This document shows positions 45,593 through 53,995 of a stretch of DNA of 64,000 nucleotides, piece by piece; position 1 is the stretch's first letter, and each line of letters starts with the position of its first letter. This stretch comes from Candidatus Contendibacter sp. Its GTDB lineage: Bacteria; Pseudomonadota; Gammaproteobacteria; Competibacterales; Competibacteraceae. The position numbers were made by a program, and so were the translations under genes. A model generated the notes under the pieces. It saw only the letters and a program-made list of their open reading frames with translations. It had not been told where the DNA came from and made no database searches. The stretch covers positions 1 through 64,000 of the forward strand of contig JARSSP010000031.1 of NCBI GenBank assembly GCA_029624675.1, in the 5' to 3' direction.

Positions 45593-46288
45593 ATGAACGG
45601 CGGTTTCCGGGGGGCGGCGTGGCTGTTGGCGGTAGGGTGCGCCACGACGCCCGCGCTCGCCCAGGACAGCGAACGGAGCCGCTATTACATCCAGCAGATG
45701 ATCGAGCTGGCCGCCACTAACGATGAGGCCGGAGTGAACGCGATGCAACGGATGCTGGAGCAGGAGCCAAGGCCCGCGCCGCGCGATCCGGCGGCGGCGC
45801 GCGCGGCGCTGCAACGTGGACAAGCAGCCTTGCGAACGGGGGATCTGAACGTGGCACTGACCGCGTTCCAACAGGCGGGTCGCGACGATCCTGGCAACGT
45901 CGACGCTGTCAACCATCTGGGGCTGGTCGAGCGCAAGCTCGGCCAGTTTCCGGACGCGGAACGCGATCTTCAGCGGGCATTGGCCCTGGAGCCCACCCGG
46001 GCGAGCGCCTGGTTCCAACTCGCTCAAGTCTACGGGCTCAGCGAGGATGGTCGGCGGGCGCGCGGCGCGCTGGCCAATACCTACCGGTTCGCCCAGAACC
46101 CGATGCGTGCCGAGGAAATCCTGCGCAACATCGCCGAAAGCGAGGCGTCCGACACTCTGCGCACCGCCGCCGTGGAAACCCTACGTTTGTATCAATTGCC
46201 GGTGGAAGTAGTCATCGTGCCGCCGCTGCCGGCCAATCCGGGCATTGTCCCGTTGATGACCGCGCCGGCTTCCGGCCGAAAGCCATGA
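45593..46288 (+). CDS. Exported TPR protein
   Basis: 231 residues with a signal peptide ending ALA. SRYYIQQMIELAATNDEAGV is shared with the next gene (YHIQQMIVQSAANDEAGV), so the two are paralogous at their N termini. Two TPR units follow (AALQRGQAALRTGDLNVALTAFQQA, AVNHLGLVERKLGQFPDAERDLQRAL). Probably a periplasmic scaffold. It overlaps the following protease gene by four bases. Confidence 0.8.
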   Translation: MNGGFRGAAWLLAVGCATTPALAQDSERSRYYIQQMIELAATNDEAGVNAMQRMLEQEPRPAPRDPAAARAALQRGQAALRTGDLNVALTAFQQAGRDDPGNVDAVNHLGLVERKLGQFPDAERDLQRALALEPTRASAWFQLAQVYGLSEDGRRARGALANTYRFAQNPMRAEEILRNIAESEASDTLRTAAVETLRLYQLPVEVVIVPPLPANPGIVPLMTAPASGRKP

Positions 46289-47748
46289 CCAGCCGCCTTG
46301 CTCCGCTGGCGTTGCTGGTGCTGCTGTCCGGTCCGTCGTCCGCCGGCGCCGGCCAATACGAGACCCTTGATTACCACATCCAGCAGATGATCGTTCAGTC
46401 AGCCGCCAACGACGAAGCCGGCGTGCAGACCTTCCGCGAGCAATTGGACAACTTGCGCCGACCGGAAGCCGGCGACGCGGCCCAGGCCCAGCCCTTGTTT
46501 CAGCAGGGGTTGGACTACCTGAACCATAACCAGCCCAAGGAAGCGCTGTCCGCGTTTCGCCAGGCGTTCATCGCCGATCCCGCCGACGCGGAAACCGCCG
46601 GTCAGCTTGGCTTCAGCTATCTGCGGTTAGGTCGGCTGAAGGAAGCGGAACGCCTGCTGGTCTATGCGCTGGCGCTGGCTCCAGCCCGGTCCGCTTCCTG
46701 GCTGCATCTGGGGCAGGTGTACGGTCAGAGCGGCGACGCCACCCGGTCCGCCGGGGCGTTCGCCAACGCTTACCGTTTCGCCCAGGATCGGCCGCGACTG
46801 GCGGGCCAATTGCGGCAATTGGCCGCGACCGACTCGGCGGACGCCGTCCGCGCCGGCGCTGCGCAAGCGCTGCGGCCGGGACAATCCGCGCCCGCCACCC
46901 AATTGCCGGCCGCCGGCAAATCCACGTCCGTAGCCGATCTTCCACCGCCGGCTGTGGCCACGCCGGTTCCGGTCTCACCCCCCGTCGCGCCACCGACGGC
47001 GCGAACGGCGGACCCTGCCCCCAGTACCCCGCCCGCCGGCGGCGCCCTGCTGGATTCGCTGCGGCAGGGTCTGTCCAACTTGGCAAAACCGGCGAACACC
47101 ACTGCGCCCAATGTTGGCTTGCGCCCGATGTCGGTGGCGGTGGGCGACAATCCAGGACAACAAATTTACCAGAACAGCATTCCACGCACCTGCCTGATCG
47201 TCACCTTCCGCAACGGCAAGACGGACAGCCTGGGCAGTGGCCTGCTGGTTTCGGCCGACGGGCTGGTCGTCACCAACCACCACGTCATTGAGAATGCCGA
47301 CAACCTTGCGGTCAAATGCGGGGAGCGCGAGTCGGTCGCCCGCGTCGGCAAGCGCAGCAAGGAACCCGATTTGGCGCTGTTGATGACTACGCTGAACCGT
47401 GTGGACGGTTTCGTGCTCAACGATGCCTACAGCCAGGAATTGATCGGGCTGGAGGTGTTCGTGATCGGTAATCCCTACGGGCTGGAAGGAACATTCTCGA
47501 CAGGCGTGATCAGCGGACTACGCGAGATCGATGGGGTTCGCTACTTCCAGATTTCCGCGCCGATCAGTCCTGGCAACAGCGGGGGGCCAGTAATCCTGCG
47601 GGACGGCAGCGTGATCGGCATCGCCACCATGGGCCTGAAGAAAGGCCAAAACCTCAACTTCGCCATTGCCGCCGCCGAATTGATCCACTCTGGGCTGTTC
47701 GACCCAAACCGGATGAAAATAAGCGCGGCGCGGGGCAAGAATCCGTGA
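46285..47748 (+). CDS. Exported TPR-trypsin (S1C-like) serine protease
   Basis: 487 residues. Signal peptide, the shared QQMI..ANDEAGV block, TPR units (about 70-190), a Pro/Ala linker, then a trypsin-like domain with H333 (TNHHVI), D362 (EPDLALL) and S432 (GNSGGP). GLGFVIGNPYG-type and GVISGLREIDG segments resemble DegP-like proteases, but no PDZ domain follows. The substrate could be the lipoproteins of the same operon or the caspase-FGE protein encoded divergently. Confidence 0.88.
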   Translation: MTSRLAPLALLVLLSGPSSAGAGQYETLDYHIQQMIVQSAANDEAGVQTFREQLDNLRRPEAGDAAQAQPLFQQGLDYLNHNQPKEALSAFRQAFIADPADAETAGQLGFSYLRLGRLKEAERLLVYALALAPARSASWLHLGQVYGQSGDATRSAGAFANAYRFAQDRPRLAGQLRQLAATDSADAVRAGAAQALRPGQSAPATQLPAAGKSTSVADLPPPAVATPVPVSPPVAPPTARTADPAPSTPPAGGALLDSLRQGLSNLAKPANTTAPNVGLRPMSVAVGDNPGQQIYQNSIPRTCLIVTFRNGKTDSLGSGLLVSADGLVVTNHHVIENADNLAVKCGERESVARVGKRSKEPDLALLMTTLNRVDGFVLNDAYSQELIGLEVFVIGNPYGLEGTFSTGVISGLREIDGVRYFQISAPISPGNSGGPVILRDGSVIGIATMGLKKGQNLNFAIAAAELIHSGLFDPNRMKISAARGKNP

Positions 47749-47784
47749 TCCAGCTTTGCTATGGAAATGGCGGCCATCGATTCA

Positions 47785-48002
47785 GAGGCTGTCGAAAAAC
47801 TCCCCACTGATTTTCAAGAAATATTTTTGTTGGACCTACTGCCAATCGGCTTGACCAGCTAATAGCCGCTTGACCGTTTTGTTGTCAACTTGTTGAAATA
47901 CATCAATTATCTCAAGCTGTTGCGAGAGCCTTTTTTAAAGGAAACCACGGCATTCCTCATCGCGACGAATGCGGGTTTGGCGCGCGACCTTGAGCTTTGC
48001 TT
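47785..48002. repeat. IS/MITE end-like sequence beside the truncated Hsp90 gene
   Basis: GAGGCTGTCGAAAAACTC (47785 onward), continuing ACTGATTTTCAAGAAATAT, matches the ends of the MITE at 40048-40188. The following 180 bases show no gene. The Hsp90-type reading frame ends at the far side, so an insertion or deletion here probably removed its 3' part. Confidence 0.5.
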
Positions 48003-48416
48003 TCAGCGCCAGGCTTGGGTCGCCATCGGTTTGCGGGTGTAAACCTCGATCCGTTCCGCGACCACAAAGGCCGACAGCAGGCCGATGCCGAACTGGCCGA
48101 TGGTGGCGACCGCTATGGCGCGGGTGGCCAATTCGCGGGCGCGGCGGCCGGTGCCGGTGCTGCCGATGACGCTCAGGAATTCCTCAATGTCCCGCCGATC
48201 CATGCCGGTACCGTTGTCGCTGAAACTCAAGGTGCGGGCGCGTTCATCCACGTCGATGCGAGTCTCGCCGGCCGGTTCCGGTTCGTGGACCCGGCGCAAC
48301 TGGATGCTGTCGTGGGCGGTTTGCAGCAGTTCGCGCACGAACACGTCCGGTTCCGGGTACAGGCTTTGCGCCAGCAACCGAACCAGACCCTGAAAACTGG
48401 CGCGCATCTTAGGCAT
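48003..48416 (-). pseudogene. Hsp90/HtpG-like ATPase, N-terminal fragment
   Basis: 137 residues of a GHKL ATP-binding domain: VRLLAQSLYPEPDVFVRELL, TAHDSIQLRR (divergent N box), FSDNGTGMDRRDIEEFL (G1) and IGQFGIGLLSAF (G2). Full-length members are about 600 residues, but here the frame ends after TRKPMATQAWR. Such Hsp90-like ATPases often lie next to conflict-type genes. It is divergent from the zinc-ribbon gene with a shared 130-base upstream region. Confidence 0.75.
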
Positions 48417-48544
48417 GGGGCGGCGATCTCCTGGATGGCGGGGGTGGCGCGAGACGCTTTGTTGGCCTCGACCCTTTAGTTTTTCCAGCGGGATTATCGC
48501 TGCTATCCTAGCAGTGTCGAGGTAGTGGAAAAGGAGCAATGACG

Positions 48545-48907
48545 ATGAGACAGGCGCTGAACATTAAGTGCTGGAAATGTGGAGAGGTATTTACGATGAG
48601 CGCCGAGCTTTCCAAAAAGCCCAACCTGCTGGTGGAGGCGGAGACTCCATGTCCCTTTTGTCAAGCGGTCAATCAGGTGATCGTTCGCGCCGATCAAGTG
48701 CAAGTCACTATTTCGTATAAGGATGGCCAGTCCGTCAAGACGCTCGAACTGGACGGGCCTGGCGCGTTGCTGGGGCAAATATTCAGGGGTCTAATGTATT
48801 ACCCGCCCCGTCCGGTTCCCGATCCGCCGCCACCCAAGCCGACCCCGCCGGACAGGCCGATCCCCCCGGACAAATTGATCCCCTCGGACCAGGAGCACTC
48901 AAAATGA
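48545..48907 (+). CDS. Zinc-ribbon protein with proline-rich tail
   Basis: 120 residues. The CWKC...CPFC pair (about residues 9-12 and 37-40) forms a zinc ribbon, followed by a beta-rich segment (VQVTISYKDGQSVKTLELDG) and a Pro-rich tail (PPPPKPTPPDRPIPPD). The second ATG was chosen because AAGGAG lies eight bases before it (only two before the first). It overlaps the next gene by four bases. Family not recognised. Confidence 0.65.
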   Translation: MRQALNIKCWKCGEVFTMSAELSKKPNLLVEAETPCPFCQAVNQVIVRADQVQVTISYKDGQSVKTLELDGPGALLGQIFRGLMYYPPRPVPDPPPPKPTPPDRPIPPDKLIPSDQEHSK

Positions 48908-49356
48908 CCGACGTGCGCCACACCTTGCGGTTTTCCGCCCGCATGAACATCTCCTATCACGAAGGACTGGAACGCTTCTATGGTCAGTGGTTGGGCTGGT
49001 CGTCCTTCGTCTCGCTGATCCTGTCCAGCGCCGCGTTCGCCGCTCTCAGCAATCTGGTTCCGCAAAGCTTGCAACCGTTCCGTGAATGGCTGCTGGCTGC
49101 CTTGGCCTTGGTCGTGACCACGTTGAATGGCGGGGTGCTGGCGTTTGGGATGCGCGGCAAATTCATCACCCACGCGGAATTGAAGCGGAAATGGATCGAC
49201 TTTCTGGGGCGCGTGGAAACGGCCGAAGACGCGGAATTGCCCGCGCTGGAGCGCAAATTCCACGAACTCAACGCTCAGGAGCCGGCTTCCTATCCTCGCC
49301 GTCTGAATCGCGCCTATGCGGACGCCTGCACGATGCTCGGCGTCAAGCCGGTATAG
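48904..49356 (+). CDS. Two-TM protein, SLATT-like effector candidate
   Basis: 150 residues: an amphipathic N terminus (MNISYHEGLERFYGQWLGW), two transmembrane helices (about 32-52 and 63-82) with a short turn, then a cytosolic helical tail (LKRKWIDFLGRVETAEDAELPALERKF). This build is that of SLATT-type 2-TM proteins, predicted pore-forming effectors of nucleotide-sensing and protease-linked defence systems; the assignment is by architecture, not sequence identity. The last 14 codons are the first copy of the 108-base repeat that follows. Confidence 0.6.
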   Translation: MTDVRHTLRFSARMNISYHEGLERFYGQWLGWSSFVSLILSSAAFAALSNLVPQSLQPFREWLLAALALVVTTLNGGVLAFGMRGKFITHAELKRKWIDFLGRVETAEDAELPALERKFHELNAQEPASYPRRLNRAYADACTMLGVKPV

Positions 49357-49787
49357 CTTCGGCCCGGAAATGATTTGATCGTGTTGGGTTACGCGCTGCG
49401 CGCTAACCCAACCTACATCTACTATGCGGACGCCTGTACGATGCTCGGCGTCAAGCCGGTATAGCTTCGGCCCGGAAATGATTTGATCGTGTTGGGTTAC
49501 GCGCTGCGCGCTAACCCAACCTACATCTACTATGCGGACGCCTGTACGATGCTCGGCGTCAAGCCGGTATAGCTTCGACCCGGAAATGATTTGATCGTAT
49601 TGGGTTACGCGCTGCGCGCTAACCCAACCTACATCTACTATGCGGACGCCTGCACGATGCTCGGCGTCAAGCCGGTATAGCTTCGGCCCGGAGATGATTT
49701 GTAGGTTGGGTTAGGCCGTGGCCGTAACCCAACATTTTGATCGTGTTGGGTTACGCGCTGCGCGCTAACCCAACCTACATCTGCTGT
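49315..49787 (+). repeat. 108-bp direct repeat array (four copies)
   Basis: Copies start at 49315, 49423, 49531 and 49639, an exact 108-base period with few substitutions. Each contains the last codons of the upstream gene (YADACTMLGVKPV and stop), then TGATTTGATCGTGTTGGG, and a hairpin GTTGGGTTACGCGC/GCGCGCTAACCCAAC. The fourth is interrupted by about 46 bases carrying another TTGGGTTA/TAACCCAA hairpin. The array separates the 2-TM gene from the CHAT gene and may contain its promoter. Confidence 0.9.
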
Positions 49788-49800
49788 AAGGGACTCCACC

Positions 49801-52800
49801 ATGCCCGCCCATCTCCACGCGCCGCTGATTTTGCAGCCGCCCGCCGATTTGGCCAGCCGCTTTCCTCATGTGCTCAGCCTGGCTCAACAACTGTCGCTGA
49901 AGTACGTGCATCGGTACGTGGTGACGGAACAGGATTTACAAACCGTGGGCGATGCGCTGTGGCAAACGCTGGGCGCGGACGAGGCGCTCGCCGCCGCGCG
50001 CCAGGCCGCCGGGACGCGGATTTTGCCGCTGATTCTCGAAAGCGCCGATTCGCTGGTGCAGTCCTTGCCGTGGGAATGCCTGCATCATCCCGAACACGGC
50101 TTTCTCGGCAAGCATCCCGGTTTCAGCCTGACACGCCGCTTGTCCGCTGCGCCGTCCGCCGCCGCCGAACCGCCCAAGGGTCCGCTGAAAGTCCTGTTGT
50201 TCACCGCCTTGCCCGACGATCTGGATCAGGAGAAGGAACGGCTGGACACGGAAAGCGAGCAGGCGAACGTGCTGGAGGCGCTCGATCCATTGATCCATCA
50301 AGGGTTGGTGCAATTGACGACGCCCGACGACGGGCGCTTCGATCATTTTCGGCAACTGCTTCGAGAGCAGGAATTTCATCTGGTGTTCCTGAGTGGCCAC
50401 GGCAAGTTCAACGCCGATCCGCTGTTGGGGCCGACGGGCGCGTGGTTTTGGTTCGAGGGCGCGGATGGCCGGAGTCATCCAGTGGAAGGTAAGGAACTGG
50501 CGCAAGCGTTTTCGGGAACCGCCGTGCAAGCGGTGGTGCTGTCGGCCTGTCAATCGGGTAAATCGGCATCCGTCGATCTCGGTTCCAGCCTGGCGACGCG
50601 CTTGCTGCACGCGGGTTTGCCGCAGGTGGTGGGGATGCGGGAATCCATTCTGGACGTAGCGGGCATCCACTTTGCCCATGCCTTGTGCAAGGCGCTGGGC
50701 CGCCAGGAACGGCTGGACGTCGCGCTGCAAGCGGCGCGGGAAGCCATCGCCGAAGCGCCCGCGCTGGCCGGGCCGCGTAAGGACTTGTCCGGCGCGACGG
50801 AGTGGAGTCGGGGCCAGTGGTGCTTGCCCTTGCTGTACAGCCGCGACCCGGCGCAACCCTTGATCGACTGGCAATTTCAGCCAGTCCCGCTGCAACCGCC
50901 GTTGGAGCGGTATCACGACATCGCCGGTATGCCATTGCCCGCCGCATTCATCGGGCGACGGCGGGAACTGCGGGAGCTGGGGCAAATCGTGTACGGCGGC
51001 CGACCGGGGCAATGTTTGCTGACTGGTGCGGGTGGCCAAGGCAAAACCAGTCTGGCCGGACGTTTGGCGCAACGCCTGGAAGCCTGTGACTGGCTGGTAC
51101 GGGCCTACACGGCGCGGCAGGAGAACAACTGGAAAGATTTCGTCACTGAGTTGCAGTTTTGCTTGGCGGAATCACTGAGGGAACAGGTCAATCGTGCGTT
51201 GTTGCGTTGCCGGACGGAAACCGACAAGGCGCGGTTGATCTTGCGAGCGCTGTTGCAGCAGACCGGCAACAAGCTGGCGCTGGTGTTCGACAATCTGGAA
51301 ACCCTGCAAGACCCAGCCACGGGGCGAATCACCGACGACGCGGTGGCCGCGTGGCTGGACGCCTGCAAGCCGGTGGGTTCCGACCCCGCGCCGGTGGTGT
51401 TGGTCACGTCGCGCTGGGCGATTCCCGGTTGGGAGGATGATCGGCGGGTGCAGCGGCCACTTGGACCGCCGCTGTACGGGGATTTTCTGCGCTATCACCA
51501 GCAGTTGGGTGGAGCACCGTGGGGCGCGGAGCGGTTGCGCCGTTTGTACGAAGCGTTGGGCGGCAATTTCAAGGGTCTGGAATTTTTCCACGCTTTGAAC
51601 CAAGTAGCCGGGGATGACGAGGCGTTTCTCCAACAACTGGAGCACTCCAGGAAGAAGCTACAACTCCACATGATGGTGGAGAAGCTGGTCGGTTATCTGC
51701 AACCGGACGAGCGGGAATTGCTGAACCGGCTGCGCGCCTATCTCGCGCCGACGTTTGCGAATGGAGTGCGCATCATCGCCCAGGGTTTGGCCGAGCCGGA
51801 GCGGTTGTTGCAGCGGTTGGTTGGGCTGTCGCTGGTGGACGTGGAGATGGAACCGACATTGGACTTGCCGCGTTACCGACTGTCGCCGGTGGTGGCGGAC
51901 TGGCTGCAAGCGCATGAGCCGGAACCGGCCAGCGACATTCGGCAAGGCGCAGCGCGGTATCAGCGTTGGGTGTTCGAGAATCTGCTAGAGACTCTGGAAC
52001 AGGCGCTCATCGCGCATGAAGCCTTGCGGCAGAGCGGCTTGGAAGAAGAGGCGGCACGGTTCGCGCTGGGCACTATCGTTCCTTACTTTGACCGCATCGG
52101 GCTGTATCACACCCTGCTCAAGGAATGGCTGCCCGCCTTGCGGGAAAACCAGAATCAGGAATTGCGGGCGAGGGCACTAAACCAATCTGGCAAAACTTGC
52201 CTTCATGTCAGCCAGTACGACGAAGCCAAGCTATTTTTGGAAGACTCGCTGGCCCTCCGCCGGGCCATCGGCGACCGGGCGGGAGAAGGCGCGACCCTCA
52301 ATAACCTCTCGCAGATTTACGATGCGCGCGGGGATTACGACACGGCGCTGCGCTATCTGGAGGAGTCGCTGGCCCTCCAACGAGCCATCGGCGACCGGGC
52401 CGGCGAAGGCGCGACCCTCAGTAACCTCTCGGGAATTTACCAGGTACGCGGGGATTACGACACGGCGCTGCGCTATCTGGAGGATTCGCTGGCCCTCCAA
52501 CGAGCCATCGGCGACCGGTCGGGAGAAGGCGCGACCCTCAATAACCTCTCGCAGATTTACGATGCGCGCGGGGATTACGACACGGCGCTGCGCTATCTGG
52601 AGGATTCGCTGGCCATCTTCCGGACCATCGGCGACCGGGCCGGCGAAGGCACAACCCTCGGCAACCTTTCAGCGCTTTATCGTGCGCGCGGGGATTTGGA
52701 TACAGCGCTGTGCCATCTGGAGGAATCGCTGGCTATATGCCGGGCTATCAGCGACCGGGTCGGCGAAGGCAGAACCCTCAACAACCTCTCGCAGGTTTAC

Positions 52801-53217
52801 AAGGCGCGCGGGGATTTGGACACGGCGCTACGCTATCTGGAAGAGTCGCTGACCCTCCAACGGGCCATTGGCAACCGGCTCGGTGAAGGCACGACCCTCA
52901 ACAACCTCTCGCAGATATACAAAGCGCGCAGGGATTACGACACGGCGCTGCGCTATCTGGAGGAGTCGCTGACTATCCAACGGGCCATCGGCGACCGGGT
53001 GGGGTTATGCGTTACGCTGTTCAACATGGGTCATATTTATTTGCAGAAATGTGAGCATCAACAGGCGCTTGCTTGCTTTGTTCCAGCCTACCAGATTGCT
53101 AAGGCAATCGGTTATGCGGAAGCCCTAATGAACTTGGAAAATCTGGCCAAACAACTGGGTGGCAGTGGTTTGGAATACTGGGAACGGTTGTCGCAACAGA
53201 TGGAATCTGGGGAGTAA
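49801..53217 (+). CDS. CHAT protease-STAND NTPase-TPR protein
   Basis: 1138 residues. The CHAT (caspase-like) domain fills about 130-340 with catalytic H200 (FLSGHGKF) and C250 (LSACQSG). A STAND/NB-ARC-like NTPase follows: FIGRRREL, Walker A GAGGQGKTS (409-417) and Walker B ending D497 (LALVFDNLE), with VVLVTSRW as sensor. The C terminus (812-1090) has seven 40-residue TPRs encoded by exact 120-base units. The layout (protease effector, oligomerising ATPase, repeat sensor) is that of Avs-like and TPR-CHAT immune proteins. No export signal. Preceded by zinc-ribbon and 2-TM genes. Confidence 0.9.
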   Translation: MPAHLHAPLILQPPADLASRFPHVLSLAQQLSLKYVHRYVVTEQDLQTVGDALWQTLGADEALAAARQAAGTRILPLILESADSLVQSLPWECLHHPEHGFLGKHPGFSLTRRLSAAPSAAAEPPKGPLKVLLFTALPDDLDQEKERLDTESEQANVLEALDPLIHQGLVQLTTPDDGRFDHFRQLLREQEFHLVFLSGHGKFNADPLLGPTGAWFWFEGADGRSHPVEGKELAQAFSGTAVQAVVLSACQSGKSASVDLGSSLATRLLHAGLPQVVGMRESILDVAGIHFAHALCKALGRQERLDVALQAAREAIAEAPALAGPRKDLSGATEWSRGQWCLPLLYSRDPAQPLIDWQFQPVPLQPPLERYHDIAGMPLPAAFIGRRRELRELGQIVYGGRPGQCLLTGAGGQGKTSLAGRLAQRLEACDWLVRAYTARQENNWKDFVTELQFCLAESLREQVNRALLRCRTETDKARLILRALLQQTGNKLALVFDNLETLQDPATGRITDDAVAAWLDACKPVGSDPAPVVLVTSRWAIPGWEDDRRVQRPLGPPLYGDFLRYHQQLGGAPWGAERLRRLYEALGGNFKGLEFFHALNQVAGDDEAFLQQLEHSRKKLQLHMMVEKLVGYLQPDERELLNRLRAYLAPTFANGVRIIAQGLAEPERLLQRLVGLSLVDVEMEPTLDLPRYRLSPVVADWLQAHEPEPASDIRQGAARYQRWVFENLLETLEQALIAHEALRQSGLEEEAARFALGTIVPYFDRIGLYHTLLKEWLPALRENQNQELRARALNQSGKTCLHVSQYDEAKLFLEDSLALRRAIGDRAGEGATLNNLSQIYDARGDYDTALRYLEESLALQRAIGDRAGEGATLSNLSGIYQVRGDYDTALRYLEDSLALQRAIGDRSGEGATLNNLSQIYDARGDYDTALRYLEDSLAIFRTIGDRAGEGTTLGNLSALYRARGDLDTALCHLEESLAICRAISDRVGEGRTLNNLSQVYKARGDLDTALRYLEESLTLQRAIGNRLGEGTTLNNLSQIYKARRDYDTALRYLEESLTIQRAIGDRVGLCVTLFNMGHIYLQKCEHQQALACFVPAYQIAKAIGYAEALMNLENLAKQLGGSGLEYWERLSQQMESGE
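52234..53073 (+). repeat. Seven 120-bp TPR-encoding repeats
   Basis: Units begin at 52234, 52354, 52474, 52594, 52714, 52834 and 52954. Each encodes a version of YLEESLALQRAIGDRAGEGA followed by TLNNLSQIYDARGDYDTALR. The nucleotide identity between units is very high, which points to recent duplication or gene conversion and to likely copy-number variation between strains. Confidence 0.9.
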
Positions 53218-53242
53218 TACCAATTCTCAATCGGTTTTCGTC

Positions 53243-53305
53243 ATTCCCGCGAATGCGGGAATCCAGGCAGCCGCTGCAAAACGGGATACCCGCTTTCGCG
53301 GGTAT
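53243..53305. repeat. Pair of palindromic repeats
   Basis: ATTCCCGC/GCGGGAAT (53243-53262) and ATACCCGC/GCGGGTAT (53286-53305) belong to a common dispersed repeat (CATTCCCGCGxxxGCGGGAATC type). They lie between the CHAT and Uma2 genes and may act as a transcript end. Confidence 0.7.
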
Positions 53306-53380
53306 GACGAACAGGATAGTTTTTGAACTGAAAAAGATTAAATCTATTGGAAAACGGTATAACCCATGTAGAGCAAACCG

Positions 53381-53953
53381 ATGAATCAAGCCCAAGCCAT
53401 CCGACGCTTGACCCCCTACGAACAATTGCTTGCCCTACCGGAAAATCAGGTGGGGGAGATCATCGGCGGTCAACTCTACGCCCAGCCGCGTCCTGCCGGG
53501 CCTCATGCTGCGGCGGAATCGGCGATCAACGTCAATCTGGGGTCGCCTTTCCACTTCGGACGCAGCGGAGGGCCTGGAGGCTGGTGGATTCTGGTGGAAC
53601 CCGAAATTCACTTCATCCGCGATGCTGAAATCGCCGTGCCCGATCTGGCCGGCTGGCGGCGCGAACGGATGCCGACCATTCCCCGCGACCACCGGTTCGA
53701 GATCGTCCCCGACTGGGTTTGCGAAATCCTCTCGCCGTCCACGGCGCAAAAGGATCGCGCCCTGAAATTGCCGCTGTACGCCCGTTACGGTGTCGCCCAT
53801 GCCTGGCTGGTCGATCCGCTGGCGCGCACGCTGGAAGCCTTCGAGTTGCGCGACAGTCGATGGCTGTTGCTCGGCGCCATCCGGGAAGACGATCCGGTCT
53901 GTTTCCCACCCTTCACGGCGGTGACTTTTTCGCTCGCCGATCTGTGGGTTTGA
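53381..53953 (+). CDS. Uma2-type (DUF820) PD-(D/E)XK protein
   Basis: 190 residues. YEQLLALPENQVGEIIGGQLYAQPRP is the family start. The nuclease-like core has EPEIHF, VPDLAGWRRERMP, VPDWVCEILSPST and DRALKLPLYARYGVAHAWLVDP. Uma2 proteins have a restriction-endonuclease fold but their biological role is unsettled; they are abundant in cyanobacteria and large proteobacterial genomes. No partner methylase is nearby. Confidence 0.9.
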   Translation: MNQAQAIRRLTPYEQLLALPENQVGEIIGGQLYAQPRPAGPHAAAESAINVNLGSPFHFGRSGGPGGWWILVEPEIHFIRDAEIAVPDLAGWRRERMPTIPRDHRFEIVPDWVCEILSPSTAQKDRALKLPLYARYGVAHAWLVDPLARTLEAFELRDSRWLLLGAIREDDPVCFPPFTAVTFSLADLWV

Positions 53954-53995
53954 ATATACTGGCCGCCCACTCGGTCACCGCACGCCTCGCCACTC

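Noticed and set aside
49315..49787. CRISPR array
   Set aside because: Units are 108 bases and repeated in full, with no variable spacers and no cas genes; they are direct tandem repeats.
52234..53073. Non-coding tandem repeat
   Set aside because: The 120-base units are in frame and encode TPR motifs.
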